Positions 10,301-16,456 of a stretch of DNA of 37,225 nucleotides are shown piece after piece (position 1 is the first letter of the stretch; every line of letters starts with the position of its first letter). This stretch comes from DATKLX01 sp035542155. GTDB lineage: Bacteria > Chloroflexota > Anaerolineae > Anaerolineales > Anaerolineaceae. The position numbers and the translations under genes were made by a program. The notes under the pieces are model-generated. The model was not told where the DNA came from and did no database searches. It saw nothing but the letters and a program-made list of their open reading frames with translations. The stretch lies in the NCBI GenBank assembly GCA_035542155.1, contig DATKLX010000030.1, positions 1 through 37,225 on the forward strand, in the 5' to 3' direction.

Positions 10301-10419
10301 CCTACAACCTAATCCCGGGCCAGGCAGGGGAGTACCATGTGCTCCCGGCGCGGGCCTGGCAGGAATATTTTCCCGATGTGCAGGCAGCTACCGCGGGAGG
10401 TATGTTTACCGTGAAGTGA
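4324..10419 (+). CDS. Alpha-2-macroglobulin-like lipoprotein with Big_5-like repeats, apparently without a thioester
   Basis: A giant surface lipoprotein of 2031 residues (lipobox LMGC, Cys26). Bacterial macroglobulins are thought to trap invading proteases in the envelope. Residues ~80-480 hold about four Big_5/Ig-like repeats with the pattern VVLSFNQAMD or IQLTFNQPMD. MG-type domains follow, with the A2M_N hallmark YTDRPIYRPGQPVSFRG near 715-733. The A2M core FPDTAYWSGQIETDENG starts near 1291 and runs into RFLVAGDHVRLG. The toroid domain follows (~1500-1800, with HPDGGWGW near 1562), and a C-terminal receptor-like domain with PARAWQEYFPDV. Where thioester members have a C-x-E-Q motif, this protein has NPEETDSNETDLSRF (from residue 1508) and no cysteine, so the covalent trap appears absent. 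The only two cysteines of the mature C-terminal region are in SCGQQGC. A palindromic repeat is inserted at 9960-9986. It is a stand-alone gene with its own leader. Confidence 0.9.
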   Translation: MRPTLWKVRPFKAISVILMMGLLMGCTLPSIPGLPGQATATPAGGPVGSTPIPTQGATDIPRAVQQEPLPPALVETQPLPSSDLGSQEPVVLSFNQAMDLPSVESAIKIEPAIGGSFQWENSATVRFTPDQKLAPGTQVRLTVESTAKAANGLALLAPVSLEYQAADALRLAEQVPKPGTQDVDPSAAVVAAFNRPVVPLGADPSQQPAAFTLDPAVQGRGEWLNTSTYIFYPDPALGGGVSYAVHLNPGLTASDGMPLDANRTPASWTFSTAKPKLVKVEPSTESPIPIEKPIQLTFNQPMDRASAQGAFSLTDASGNPIAGSFTWEEKDTILVFQPSAPLTRGTNLTLKLSGQAKGAGDAGVPLGTDFSAALVSLLNLAVSATQPEAGKPLPVPGGFGTVVLSFTAPVPAKGIETFFAVTPPVSNLSVYADGSGTQVYVSGFFKANSDYTLSVSPDLADVYGQKLGAPFTLAIHTEPAPPALTLAANQIGTDTFFLTPQDKTVIAQATNLAELNLSLAGLSWNEYLRLTGPQGFDARKNYHPANPKTWTQTLSLVPDQNQVINVNVSPDGNGLAPGLYAYSVQSPQLQGQSNASQGPLVVVSSRVQVTFKYSATEALIWAVSLDQGLAPVSGENVSIYDQSGGVLGSGTTDAQGLSRFNLTPMSDPYGQLYAVLGKPGDVNFGIAASSWNLGVNGYDFGLPTDFSGPHTQVYLYTDRPIYRPGQPVSFRGVIRRADNGRYTLPDLLHVLVNIYGTPNPDGNSGLLSAQDLPLSSYGTVSGSFTLAADAPPGLYRISAQDLPGAQGADLFFEVADYRKPEINLEASLAPKELKAGDALEGSVQASYYFGAPAADQTVHWALYRSNEPFNLADYVVGTTSQDGGMFGQGMVPARGFLGPLVQEGDAHTGKDGKAAISLQPLAVDQTANGSPMRYTLEVTLQDQNNQPVSVRAQALVHPAQFYAGVRPDAWTGSSGTQMGFDILTVDWLQRPIEVQNLHADFSKVTWKESDASAGGPFPQPQFTPVTTPVSSSDFSTSSRGQARLAFTPPDPGTYQVEISGGGAKTQAIVWVGGVGTAVWPNLPNQRLQLTANTSDYQPGETAHIFIPNPFGQGALALVTQERGKIISSAVVPLDPNGSTYDVALSDESAPNIYVSATVLGRLADGQPDFRQGFLNVHVQPKAQTLKVELAAQPAQSQPGGEATLALRASDANGKPVKGEFSLALTDLAALGLADSNAPGIVAAFYQPQPLGVRTSLSLAVYGKRSVLVAGGQGGGGDNGFPGTFPVVRENFPDTAYWSGQIETDENGLAQVRVTLPDSLTTWQLDARGVTADTRVGEATTRIVASKDLIVRPITPRFLVAGDHVRLGALLQNNTQVEVTAEVTLQSAGGFAFDEPDQAAQKVQVAANGQAKVEWWGTAQSGDELDLIFGAKAGDLQDTARPAGGPIRILHYSSPVALTTAGVLASAGEKLEVVSLPGSFQPTGGSLQLELTPSLASAIVQSLETLGGNPEETDSNETDLSRFLAQLEGYNVLKDQGVDLDDLKDRLDHSVTQGTSRLVNQQHPDGGWGWSSGSQSDPILSAYILFGLSRASVAGAQVPAATLQKAQEYLRGNLAAPGKTVRQAWQLDRLVFIQFALQQSGAGDKAGTAALLGRRGELSRWAQALLAFTLNQQIPGDGRVNTIVSDLEASAIRSASGVHWEDAASEWQNLSTPVQGTALVVFVLAQLDPASTLLPDAVRYLMANRTASLGWGSTYEAAWVLMALSEYLKGTGDVQANFAFSASLNGTQIASGTAGGRTAAANVHVDMPLSNLLKDAPNALRIQREDGAGRLYYQVNLQMDRPVESAAPLKQGLTIERSYFAWGQSCGQQGCTPVQDAQLSGGPPPLEGGRSAPGQVTVRLTVTAPKDMYHLRVEDWVPAGMEIFNPQLKTAARGNPQPGLDENPAAGSSSTGQFDPRDPFAAGWGWWLFGSPRIFGDHIDWTADYLAAGTYQLTYNLIPGQAGEYHVLPARAWQEYFPDVQAATAGGMFTVK
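9960..9986. repeat. G6/C6/G6 palindromic element inside the macroglobulin-like gene
   Basis: Three homopolymer blocks alternate: G6 (9960-9965), TCCA, C6 (9970-9975), TTGGA, G6 (9981-9986). The central C6 can pair with either neighbouring G6, giving two mutually exclusive hairpins with 4-5 base loops. It is read in frame as part of SGGPPPLEGGRSAP, in a loop just before the conserved strand QVTVRLTVTAP. It resembles the dispersed REP/palindromic elements that insert into bacterial coding regions without breaking the frame. Confidence 0.7.
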
Positions 10420-10503
10420 CGGACGGGATGCGGAGGGTCTCGAAGGAGTGACCTCGCAGAGCAAGGCAACCAGGATACCAGTACCCGCCATCTGAAGTTT
10501 GCG

Positions 10504-12282
10504 TCATTCTTCACCGATGCGAGGAACGCGGTCGAGGACGAAGCGGGGCGGGAGGACGGCACAAGCGAGACTAAAGAGGCCTCCGGCGGCCAGACCGGCA
10601 ATCTGGCCGAGAGTCGGGGGAAGCTTGAGAAAGTCGAACAAAACAGGGGGACCGAAAAAGAGGAGCAGGCTGAAGGCCAGGAAGGCGAAGGAGACCAGAC
10701 CGGCGACGCAGCCAGCCGTTCCGCGCATCATGCGGCGGGGATCATCCCAATTGAGGTTGGCTGAGCTGACCCCAAAGGCCAGGTTAACCCCAACGGATCC
10801 GGCAACGCACAGCCCGACCACAAGCAGGCCAAACCAGAGGATGCTCAGCCCGGCTCCCTGGAGAAGGGTGATCAGGATCAGGAAGATCCACCCGATGGCG
10901 AGGGAGGGCAAATAGGCAACGATGTATTTGGCGAGGACCATGCGGCCGCTGCTCAATGGGGAGGATTTGAGGATCCAGTAGCTTTTCCCCTCCTGTGAGA
11001 AGCCCATCATCGCCAGGCGAGTTTGGAGCGACCAGCCGACGAAAAGAGAGATAGCGATATTCGCATAGACCAGCAGATTGTTGAGTACAAAGGATATCTG
11101 GTGGGGGGTTTCCTCGCCGCCGCCCGGGCCTTTGCCGCGGAAGAGGGTGACCGAGTAGATGATCCCAAAGAGGAGCGGGGTCACCAACTGGGACATGTTG
11201 CGCAGGTCGCGGCGGAGCATCAGCCAATCCTTGCGGACGATGGCACGAATGGGAGCGGGGATCCAGCCGGAGAGAGAGAACGTCCGGCTGGCTGGAAGGG
11301 GCGTTTCGCCGGCCGCCGGGCTCGCCCGGGGCGCTGCCCGCTTTTTGCGCGCGCTGACCTGAATGCGAGCCCAGCCGGAATAATACAGGCGCTCGGCGGA
11401 GAGGAGAGCGATTATAAAAATGCCAAAGCCCAGCGCGGTAAAGAGGAGGAGCAGGCCCAGGCCAGGGAGCCAGTTCCCCTGGGCGATGTCCAGCAGGCCG
11501 TTACCTGCCCAGGCAAAGGGCGACCAGGGGACGTCGATGCGGGAGAGGGCTGAAACAGCCTGGTCAGGACTGGTCCGGCTGGCGGGAAAGTTGAAGGTGC
11601 GGGTGAACTGCCCGCTTTGCGAACAAAGGAAAGAGATAATCGCCCCAAAAAAAGCAAGGACTTCGGCCACGCGCCTGGCGGGAAAGATGCGTACGATGCC
11701 CATGACCAACAGGCTGGAGAGGCCCGCGGCGGACAGGGCGACGGTTACCAGAAGAACCAACAAAAATACGTAATAGAGGAAGTTGTAGCCGTTGGCGATG
11801 CCCATCCCAACCAGGACCGGCAAACCAAACAGGCTGATCAGACCAAAGTTGGGTAGAATGGCCTGAACCAATTTGGTGATAAACACAGCCCGCATCGGGA
11901 TCGGGCTGGCGAGGAGGAAATCCATATCGTTGGCCAGGTAGAGCGCCTGGAGGAGCACGCCAAAACTGGTGACCAACAGCCCGGCGAAGGCCGAGGTAAA
12001 GATCAGATTCGGGACGATGCGGTACAGGGGGGCCAGATCGACTACCCGGGCCAGCCCGGGCGAGCGGAGCAGGCTGAGCGCGCCGATACTGAGAGCCAGG
12101 ATCCCGGCCAGCCCGGCCAGGACCAGGATAAAAATGACGATCATCCCGATCTTGCGGCGCCGCCTGGCGCGGAGAAAACCGGTGATCAAGAGGACCCAGC
12201 GCAGGCGGAACAGCTTCCACACCGACCGCCAGATCGAAGTCCGGGGATGAGCGGTTGGGGTGGTGAGGATATCGAGGGTCAT
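10504..12282 (-). CDS. ABC-2 type exporter permease subunit
   Basis: A polytopic membrane protein of 592 residues with roughly 12 hydrophobic segments. It has a basic cytoplasmic start (RARRRRKIG near residues 39-47) before the first helix and a large cytoplasmic loop rich in Arg/Ala/Pro near the middle (SARKKRAAPRASPAAGETP region). It is longer than a simple ABC-2 permease (about 250-400 residues) and looks like a double-length exporter of the kind found beside CcmA-type ATPases. Its ATG overlaps the ATPase stop codon as ATGA (12279-12282), which means translational coupling and a shared complex. The exported substrate cannot be told from sequence. Confidence 0.85.
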   Translation of the reverse strand: MTLDILTTPTAHPRTSIWRSVWKLFRLRWVLLITGFLRARRRRKIGMIVIFILVLAGLAGILALSIGALSLLRSPGLARVVDLAPLYRIVPNLIFTSAFAGLLVTSFGVLLQALYLANDMDFLLASPIPMRAVFITKLVQAILPNFGLISLFGLPVLVGMGIANGYNFLYYVFLLVLLVTVALSAAGLSSLLVMGIVRIFPARRVAEVLAFFGAIISFLCSQSGQFTRTFNFPASRTSPDQAVSALSRIDVPWSPFAWAGNGLLDIAQGNWLPGLGLLLLFTALGFGIFIIALLSAERLYYSGWARIQVSARKKRAAPRASPAAGETPLPASRTFSLSGWIPAPIRAIVRKDWLMLRRDLRNMSQLVTPLLFGIIYSVTLFRGKGPGGGEETPHQISFVLNNLLVYANIAISLFVGWSLQTRLAMMGFSQEGKSYWILKSSPLSSGRMVLAKYIVAYLPSLAIGWIFLILITLLQGAGLSILWFGLLVVGLCVAGSVGVNLAFGVSSANLNWDDPRRMMRGTAGCVAGLVSFAFLAFSLLLFFGPPVLFDFLKLPPTLGQIAGLAAGGLFSLACAVLPPRFVLDRVPRIGEE

Positions 12283-13052
12283 TTCAAGACCTCAGCGATC
12301 TCTGCGTATTCGGCTCCGCCGGTAAGCTGGAGGAAGATGTCTTCGAGAGTCGTCTCACCCTGGCCCATCGCGCGCAACTCGTCCATCGTCCCCACGGCGA
12401 CCAGGCGGCCCTTATGGATGATCCCAATGCGGTCGCACATGCGCTCGGCAATTTCAAGGATATGGGTGGAAAGAAAAACCGCTGATCCGCGATCGGCGAG
12501 CTGGCGGAGGATGTCTTTGATCAAGCGCGCGGATTTGGGGTCGAGACCGACGGTCGGCTCATCCAGAACGAGCACCCGCGGGGTGTGCATCAGGGCCGCA
12601 GCCAGGGCGGTTTTTTGCTGCATCCCATGGCTGTAAGAATCGATCTGGTCGTCGCCGGCCTCGGCCAGGTCGAAGAGGCGGAGAAGCTCATCGATGCGCC
12701 GTACGGCTTGAGCCGGGTCGAGATCGTAAAAGTCGGCGACGAAGCGGAGCAACTCGCGGGCGGTCAGCTTGGAGTAGAGATTGGGCTCGTCTGGGACGTA
12801 GCCGGTGGTCGATTTGGCCTGGACAGGCTGGGCCTGGACGTCGAACCCGCTGACTTTCACCAGGCCGGAAGTCGGCTGGAGCAGGCCGACGATCATGCGA
12901 ATGGTGGTCGATTTCCCAGCGCCGTTGGGGCCAAGAAAACCAAAGATCTCGCCGGCATAGACGTCGAAGCTGACGTCATCGACGGCGACTTTGTCGCCGT
13001 AGCGTTTGACCAGGTGCTGGGCTTCGATCAGACATTGAGAGTCGGATGGCAT
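12279..13052 (-). CDS. ABC-2 exporter ATP-binding subunit (CcmA type)
   Basis: The nucleotide-binding subunit that powers the neighbouring permease, 257 residues. Walker A is GPNGAGKST (about residues 39-47), the Q-loop region reads TTGYVPDEPNLYSKLTARE, the signature is SHGMQQK (a variant of LSGGQ), Walker B is VLVLDEP followed by the D-loop VGLDP, and the switch His is in LSTHILE. The C-terminal extension after HKGRLVAVGTMDELR is normal for exporters. AAGGA at 13059-13063 lies 6 bases upstream of the ATG. It is the third gene of the gmk-rhomboid-ABC operon. Confidence 0.95.
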   Translation of the reverse strand: MPSDSQCLIEAQHLVKRYGDKVAVDDVSFDVYAGEIFGFLGPNGAGKSTTIRMIVGLLQPTSGLVKVSGFDVQAQPVQAKSTTGYVPDEPNLYSKLTARELLRFVADFYDLDPAQAVRRIDELLRLFDLAEAGDDQIDSYSHGMQQKTALAAALMHTPRVLVLDEPTVGLDPKSARLIKDILRQLADRGSAVFLSTHILEIAERMCDRIGIIHKGRLVAVGTMDELRAMGQGETTLEDIFLQLTGGAEYAEIAEVLK

Positions 13053-13113
13053 GGGAAATCCTTACAAACCGGGGAACAAAGAGTGCTGTAAAGAAATATG
13101 GACTGAGGATGGT

Positions 13114-13908
13114 TTACTGCGCCCGGGCGTAGATTGTGTACAAAGCTGCGGCGGCGACCAGGGCGAAGACCAGCACCCCCGCAGTCAGTATGGAATTGAC
13201 CGGGCGCCGGTCGACGAGACGCAGGTTGGGAGACACCCCTTCGACGTCCCATAGCGGACCGGCAAACCAGGCGTAGAGCGTGCCAGCGATCAACCCGCCC
13301 AGGTGGCCCCAGTTATCGATGCCAGGATTGACAAAACCGAGGATTAAATTGATCGCTGCGATCGCGATAATGTTGAGAAAGACTGACCGGGGATTACGTA
13401 AAAACCTGCGGTTCTGGTAGACCAGGACAGCCTCAGCGCCCAACAGGCCAAAAATGGCTGTGGATGCGCCGTAGGAAGCATCGGGGGTCATGATGAATGA
13501 AGCGACATTTCCACCAAACCCGCCCAACAGGTAAAGGGCAAGGAAACGGGAATGACCGTATTCTGGCTCCAGACCGCGGCCCAGGGAGTACAGAGCGTAC
13601 ATGTTAAAAAGGATGTGGGCGTAAAAGGAAGTGCTATGAAGGAAGACGGGTGTAATCAACCGCCAAAGCTGTCCTGCCTGGATCAACTCGTTGACCTTTG
13701 CTCCATAGGCAGCGGGATAATCGATCCCGAATTGGGAGATGCTGTACAACTGAAGGAGATACACCACGACGGTAACGCCGATCAGGGAGTAAGTGACCAC
13801 CGGCCTGACGCGCTGAACCTGGATGGCGGAAGCCTGCTGCGAAGCAGACCGAGCCTCTGGCTGGTCCGAGCTGGTGCGGGGATAGGGGCTTTCGGGCGGG
13901 ACGTTCAT
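13114..13908 (-). CDS. Rhomboid family intramembrane serine protease
   Basis: A 264-residue membrane protease that cleaves transmembrane substrates inside the bilayer. The catalytic dyad is visible: Ser149 in YGASTAIFG (GxSx motif) and His202 in NWGHLGG. The oxyanion-type motif HxxxN is present as H98-x3-N102 (AHILFNMYAL). About 35 polar residues precede the first helix (VVTYSLIGVTVVVYLL), and an extra hydrophobic segment follows the six-helix core near the C-terminus. The ATG overlaps the gmk stop codon (ATGA, 13905-13908) and lacks its own ribosome site, so translation is coupled. Its substrates are unknown. Confidence 0.94.
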   Translation of the reverse strand: MNVPPESPYPRTSSDQPEARSASQQASAIQVQRVRPVVTYSLIGVTVVVYLLQLYSISQFGIDYPAAYGAKVNELIQAGQLWRLITPVFLHSTSFYAHILFNMYALYSLGRGLEPEYGHSRFLALYLLGGFGGNVASFIMTPDASYGASTAIFGLLGAEAVLVYQNRRFLRNPRSVFLNIIAIAAINLILGFVNPGIDNWGHLGGLIAGTLYAWFAGPLWDVEGVSPNLRLVDRRPVNSILTAGVLVFALVAAAALYTIYARAQ

Positions 13909-14549
13909 AAGGAGATCTTTCGTGGGTGGACGCGCATATGCTCGGCCTTGATGATGTCGAGGATCGCGTCGACGGCCAGGTCGAGCTGACCATAATTGTT
14001 GATGACCAGATAATCGAACTCGTCCAGGCGGTCGAGTTCCTTATGGGCCGCGTCGAGGCGGATTTTCAGGCTCTGGTCCGATTCGCTCCTGCGGTTGCGC
14101 AGACGGTCGTCCAGGTCGGCCTGGGTGGGGGGGGTGATGAAGATCGACAGGCTGTCGGGGCAGAGCCTACGGACCGTGGCTGCCCCTTGAACGTCCACGC
14201 GGAGGATGACGTCCTTTCCAGAGGCCATCGCCTTACGGATCTGCTGCTTTGGGATGCCTTTATAATCCCCGTAGACCAGGGTGTGTTCGAGAAGCTCATC
14301 TTCAGCGATCATACGCTCGAACTCGGCGTGGGACACGAAAAAATAATCCATGCCATGCTCCTCGCCAGGGCGCGGCGCGCGGGTGGTGGCGGTGACCACG
14401 AAGTACAGATTGGGGCACCTTTCCATTAAACGTCTGACCACGGCGTCTTTCCCCGCCCCAGATGGCCCAGAGATCACAATCAGGAGAGGCTCGGGATTGG
14501 CGATGATGTTTCCAGCAGTGGAATCAACTTGTTGAGACTCGATACACAT
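13905..14549 (-). CDS. gmk: Guanylate kinase
   Basis: Phosphorylates GMP to GDP with ATP, an essential cytosolic step of purine nucleotide synthesis. The P-loop GPSGAGKDAV is present, followed by the GMP-binding region TTRAPRPGEEHGMDYFF and LLEHTLVYGDYKG, and the lid-type segment RLRNRRSESDQSLKIRL. The frame extends one codon upstream to GTG at 14552, but AGGA at 14557-14560 is 7 bases from the ATG at 14549 and only 4 from the GTG, so I choose ATG (214 residues). A polar extension of about 20 residues before the P-loop strand is slightly longer than usual. It is the first gene of a minus-strand operon with rhomboid and ABC exporter genes. Confidence 0.95.
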   Translation of the reverse strand: MCIESQQVDSTAGNIIANPEPLLIVISGPSGAGKDAVVRRLMERCPNLYFVVTATTRAPRPGEEHGMDYFFVSHAEFERMIAEDELLEHTLVYGDYKGIPKQQIRKAMASGKDVILRVDVQGAATVRRLCPDSLSIFITPPTQADLDDRLRNRRSESDQSLKIRLDAAHKELDRLDEFDYLVINNYGQLDLAVDAILDIIKAEHMRVHPRKISL

Positions 14550-14602
14550 CACATTTTCCTCGAGAAATATCGATGATGGCCAATCTCACGGTTATTAAGT
14601 TG

Positions 14603-14610
14603 ATTATAAT
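14603..14610. promoter_or_regulatory. Shared bidirectional -10 region between gmk and the FmdB-type gene
   Basis: The octamer ATTATAAT reads as TATAAT on both strands (plus 14605-14610, minus 14608-14603). It lies 61 bases from the plus-strand ATG and 54 bases from the gmk ATG. No strong -35 hexamers are seen on either side. Overlapping -10 boxes would make the two divergent promoters mutually exclusive. Confidence 0.4.
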
Positions 14611-14670
14611 GGATAAGCCGGGGAAGGAAAAATCGTTTCCCGTTGATCTCAAGATCTCGTGAGGTGAGGG

Positions 14671-15066
14671 ATGCCTTATTATGAATTTCGTTGTCTCAAC
14701 TGCCGAAAGCGGTTCGATCTATTCATGACCTACGCGGAATACGGGCAGAAAGAGGTTCGCTGCCCACATTGCCAGAGCGACAAGGTACAACGAAAGATCG
14801 GAAAAATTCGCGTGGCGCGTTCTGAAGAAAGCCGGCTGGAAAGCATGGCCGATCCGAGCGCCCTGGCGGGGCTGGAGGATGACCCCAAAGCGCTGGGACG
14901 GATGATGAAGCAGATGAGCTCGGAGGTTGGGGAGGAAATGGGGCCGGAATTTGACGAGGTAGTGAACCGACTGGAAGCCGGGCAGAATCCGGAGGATATC
15001 GAGCGGGAGCTACCCGACCTGGCTGGCGGGGGCGACACCGGGGGCGGGGATTTCGATTCAGAATAA
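14671..15066 (+). CDS. FmdB-family zinc-ribbon protein
   Basis: A 131-residue protein with an N-terminal zinc ribbon: Cys8 and Cys11 (FRCLNCRKRF) and Cys31 and Cys34 (VRCPHCQSDK), the hallmark spacing of the FmdB/CxxC_CxxC_SSSS family. The rest is acidic, with a predicted helical stretch (residues ~65-115) and a Gly/Asp tail (GGGDTGGGDFDSE). Function in the family is poorly defined; a regulatory or RNA/DNA-binding role is often suggested. GGTGAG precedes the ATG. It ends directly against the stop codon of the convergent metalloprotease gene with no gap and no hairpin. Confidence 0.88.
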   Translation: MPYYEFRCLNCRKRFDLFMTYAEYGQKEVRCPHCQSDKVQRKIGKIRVARSEESRLESMADPSALAGLEDDPKALGRMMKQMSSEVGEEMGPEFDEVVNRLEAGQNPEDIERELPDLAGGGDTGGGDFDSE

Positions 15067-16323
15067 TTACTGATTCAGTGCCTTTTTCAATTCCTCGTAG
15101 GAGGTCATCACCGAGATACGGTTGAGAAAGTCGAGTAAGGAGGAGCTGCGCTGGCGCAGGCTAACGACAGCCGGGCCGACGGGGTCCTCCCCGGCGGCGC
15201 CGACGGGCGTGTCAGCATAGGCCCCATAGAAAGCAAAATAGGCCTGGTTGATTTTACGGACAACATAGCCGTTATCGAGAAAGATCCGCCGACCCTCATC
15301 CATATATTGTTCAGCTTCGGTGACCTTTCCCGCGGCAAGAAGCTGGTCAACATGGACGCGGATGGCGTGCATTTGCGCGTTGAAGCTGAAGCGGGGTTTA
15401 ACGACCGCTACAGGATTGTTCGCTAAGCTGGTCGTGCCAGGGTTTTCTTCCCGCGGCGGCGGGGCGAATTCCGGGTAGTAGCGGCGGATTACCTCCGCAC
15501 CAATCTCGTTCCCGGAGATATTGGCTGTCGTTTCGTTCATGGTGCGCAGCTCAGGGCTTTTTTCGTAGCTGAGCCCTAGCGGGTGGAGAGTCAGGTAATT
15601 GTGCGTCCATTCATGAGAAATCGTGGACGCCAACCAGTTCAGGTCTGAAGAGCGCATCACCATGGTGGGGTATACGCCAACCCCGCCAATAGGGACCACC
15701 AGGGCTGAGACGTTCAAATCCTCACTGATCTGCCCCTCCAGCGATTCCATCTGGTCGACGTTCATATCTGCTTTGAGGGAGATGTCCGCATCGGAGTGAA
15801 TGACTTTGCGGGGTGAGATGATCAATGCCAGCGGGAGAGGTGTGCCATGGTACCAGATCGGCGGCACCGGTTGACCCCCAGCGGTCAATCCCAGGGAGGC
15901 AACTACAGCGGAGATCTGAGATTGCAGGATGGTCTCGGTCAGCGGGGTGATCTCTTCGAGACGCGCGGTAACTCCGGCCAGTCGCTGGCGCAGCTCACGG
16001 GAGGCTTGCTTCGAATCGGTGATATCCGGGTTGGCATAGATGCTGGTCACCTGAGCGACCAGGCCAGCCTGCTGGCGAGTGAGCTGGATGTATTCCAGGA
16101 CAGTCTGGCGTTGCCTGGCCTGGGTGAGATAGCGATCCGGGCTCAGCGCAGCCTGAGACGTTTTTAAAGCCAGGGCATCGAGAATCCAGGTTACATAATC
16201 GAATTCGATATCCCGGGTATACGTGCGTACCCGGTCGCCTGAAGCGCCGGGGGTAAACGTACTGTAACTCAAGATAGGGATGGCTAATGCCAGAACGAGA
16301 GCCAAGCGGAGGATATTTCTCAT
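15067..16323 (-). CDS. Secreted zinc metalloprotease (HExxH, gluzincin-like)
   Basis: A 418-residue protein with an N-terminal signal sequence (RNILRLALVLALAIP) and no other clear membrane segment. The zinc site is HEWTH (about residues 237-241), and NETTAN 23 residues later offers Glu264 as the third ligand, the gluzincin arrangement. The region before it (about 60-190) is helical and polar. I do not recognise the exact family. The frame is open 18 codons further up, but that start (16377) overlaps a TATAAT box, and the ATG at 16323 places the signal peptide at the N-terminus. It is convergent with the zinc-ribbon gene and divergent from the sugar-type binding protein. Confidence 0.8.
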   Translation of the reverse strand: MRNILRLALVLALAIPILSYSTFTPGASGDRVRTYTRDIEFDYVTWILDALALKTSQAALSPDRYLTQARQRQTVLEYIQLTRQQAGLVAQVTSIYANPDITDSKQASRELRQRLAGVTARLEEITPLTETILQSQISAVVASLGLTAGGQPVPPIWYHGTPLPLALIISPRKVIHSDADISLKADMNVDQMESLEGQISEDLNVSALVVPIGGVGVYPTMVMRSSDLNWLASTISHEWTHNYLTLHPLGLSYEKSPELRTMNETTANISGNEIGAEVIRRYYPEFAPPPREENPGTTSLANNPVAVVKPRFSFNAQMHAIRVHVDQLLAAGKVTEAEQYMDEGRRIFLDNGYVVRKINQAYFAFYGAYADTPVGAAGEDPVGPAVVSLRQRSSSLLDFLNRISVMTSYEELKKALNQ

Positions 16324-16368
16324 CGTAGGATCGCGATCAATTGATACAGCTAAGGTATGACAGGAAGA

Positions 16369-16374
16369 ATTATA
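16369..16374 (-). promoter_or_regulatory. Candidate -10 box of the metalloprotease gene
   Basis: On the minus strand TATAAT occupies 16374-16369, directly preceded by TG. It is 45 bases from the ATG at 16323. The -35 region is poor (TGGTTT at about 16396-16391). Confidence 0.4.
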
Positions 16375-16420
16375 CATTAGAAACAGACCAAAACCATCCG
16401 GTTCGGAAATTGCCTGCTAT

Positions 16421-16448
16421 TTGCAAGTTGGGGACTTTCTAGTACACT
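16421..16448 (+). promoter_or_regulatory. Candidate promoter of the family-1 binding protein gene
   Basis: TTGCAA (16421-16426) and TACACT (16443-16448) are separated by 16 bases, each a 4/6 match to consensus. The start site would fall almost on the ATG at 16457, implying a leaderless or very short leader. The same hexamer pair with a 17-base spacer occurs upstream of the cupredoxin gene. Confidence 0.35.
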
Positions 16449-16456
16449 TGGGGCTC

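Noticed and set aside
16324..16377. 18-codon N-terminal extension of the metalloprotease
   Set aside because: It would bury the signal peptide inside the protein and overlaps a TATAAT box; the ATG at 16323 is preferred.
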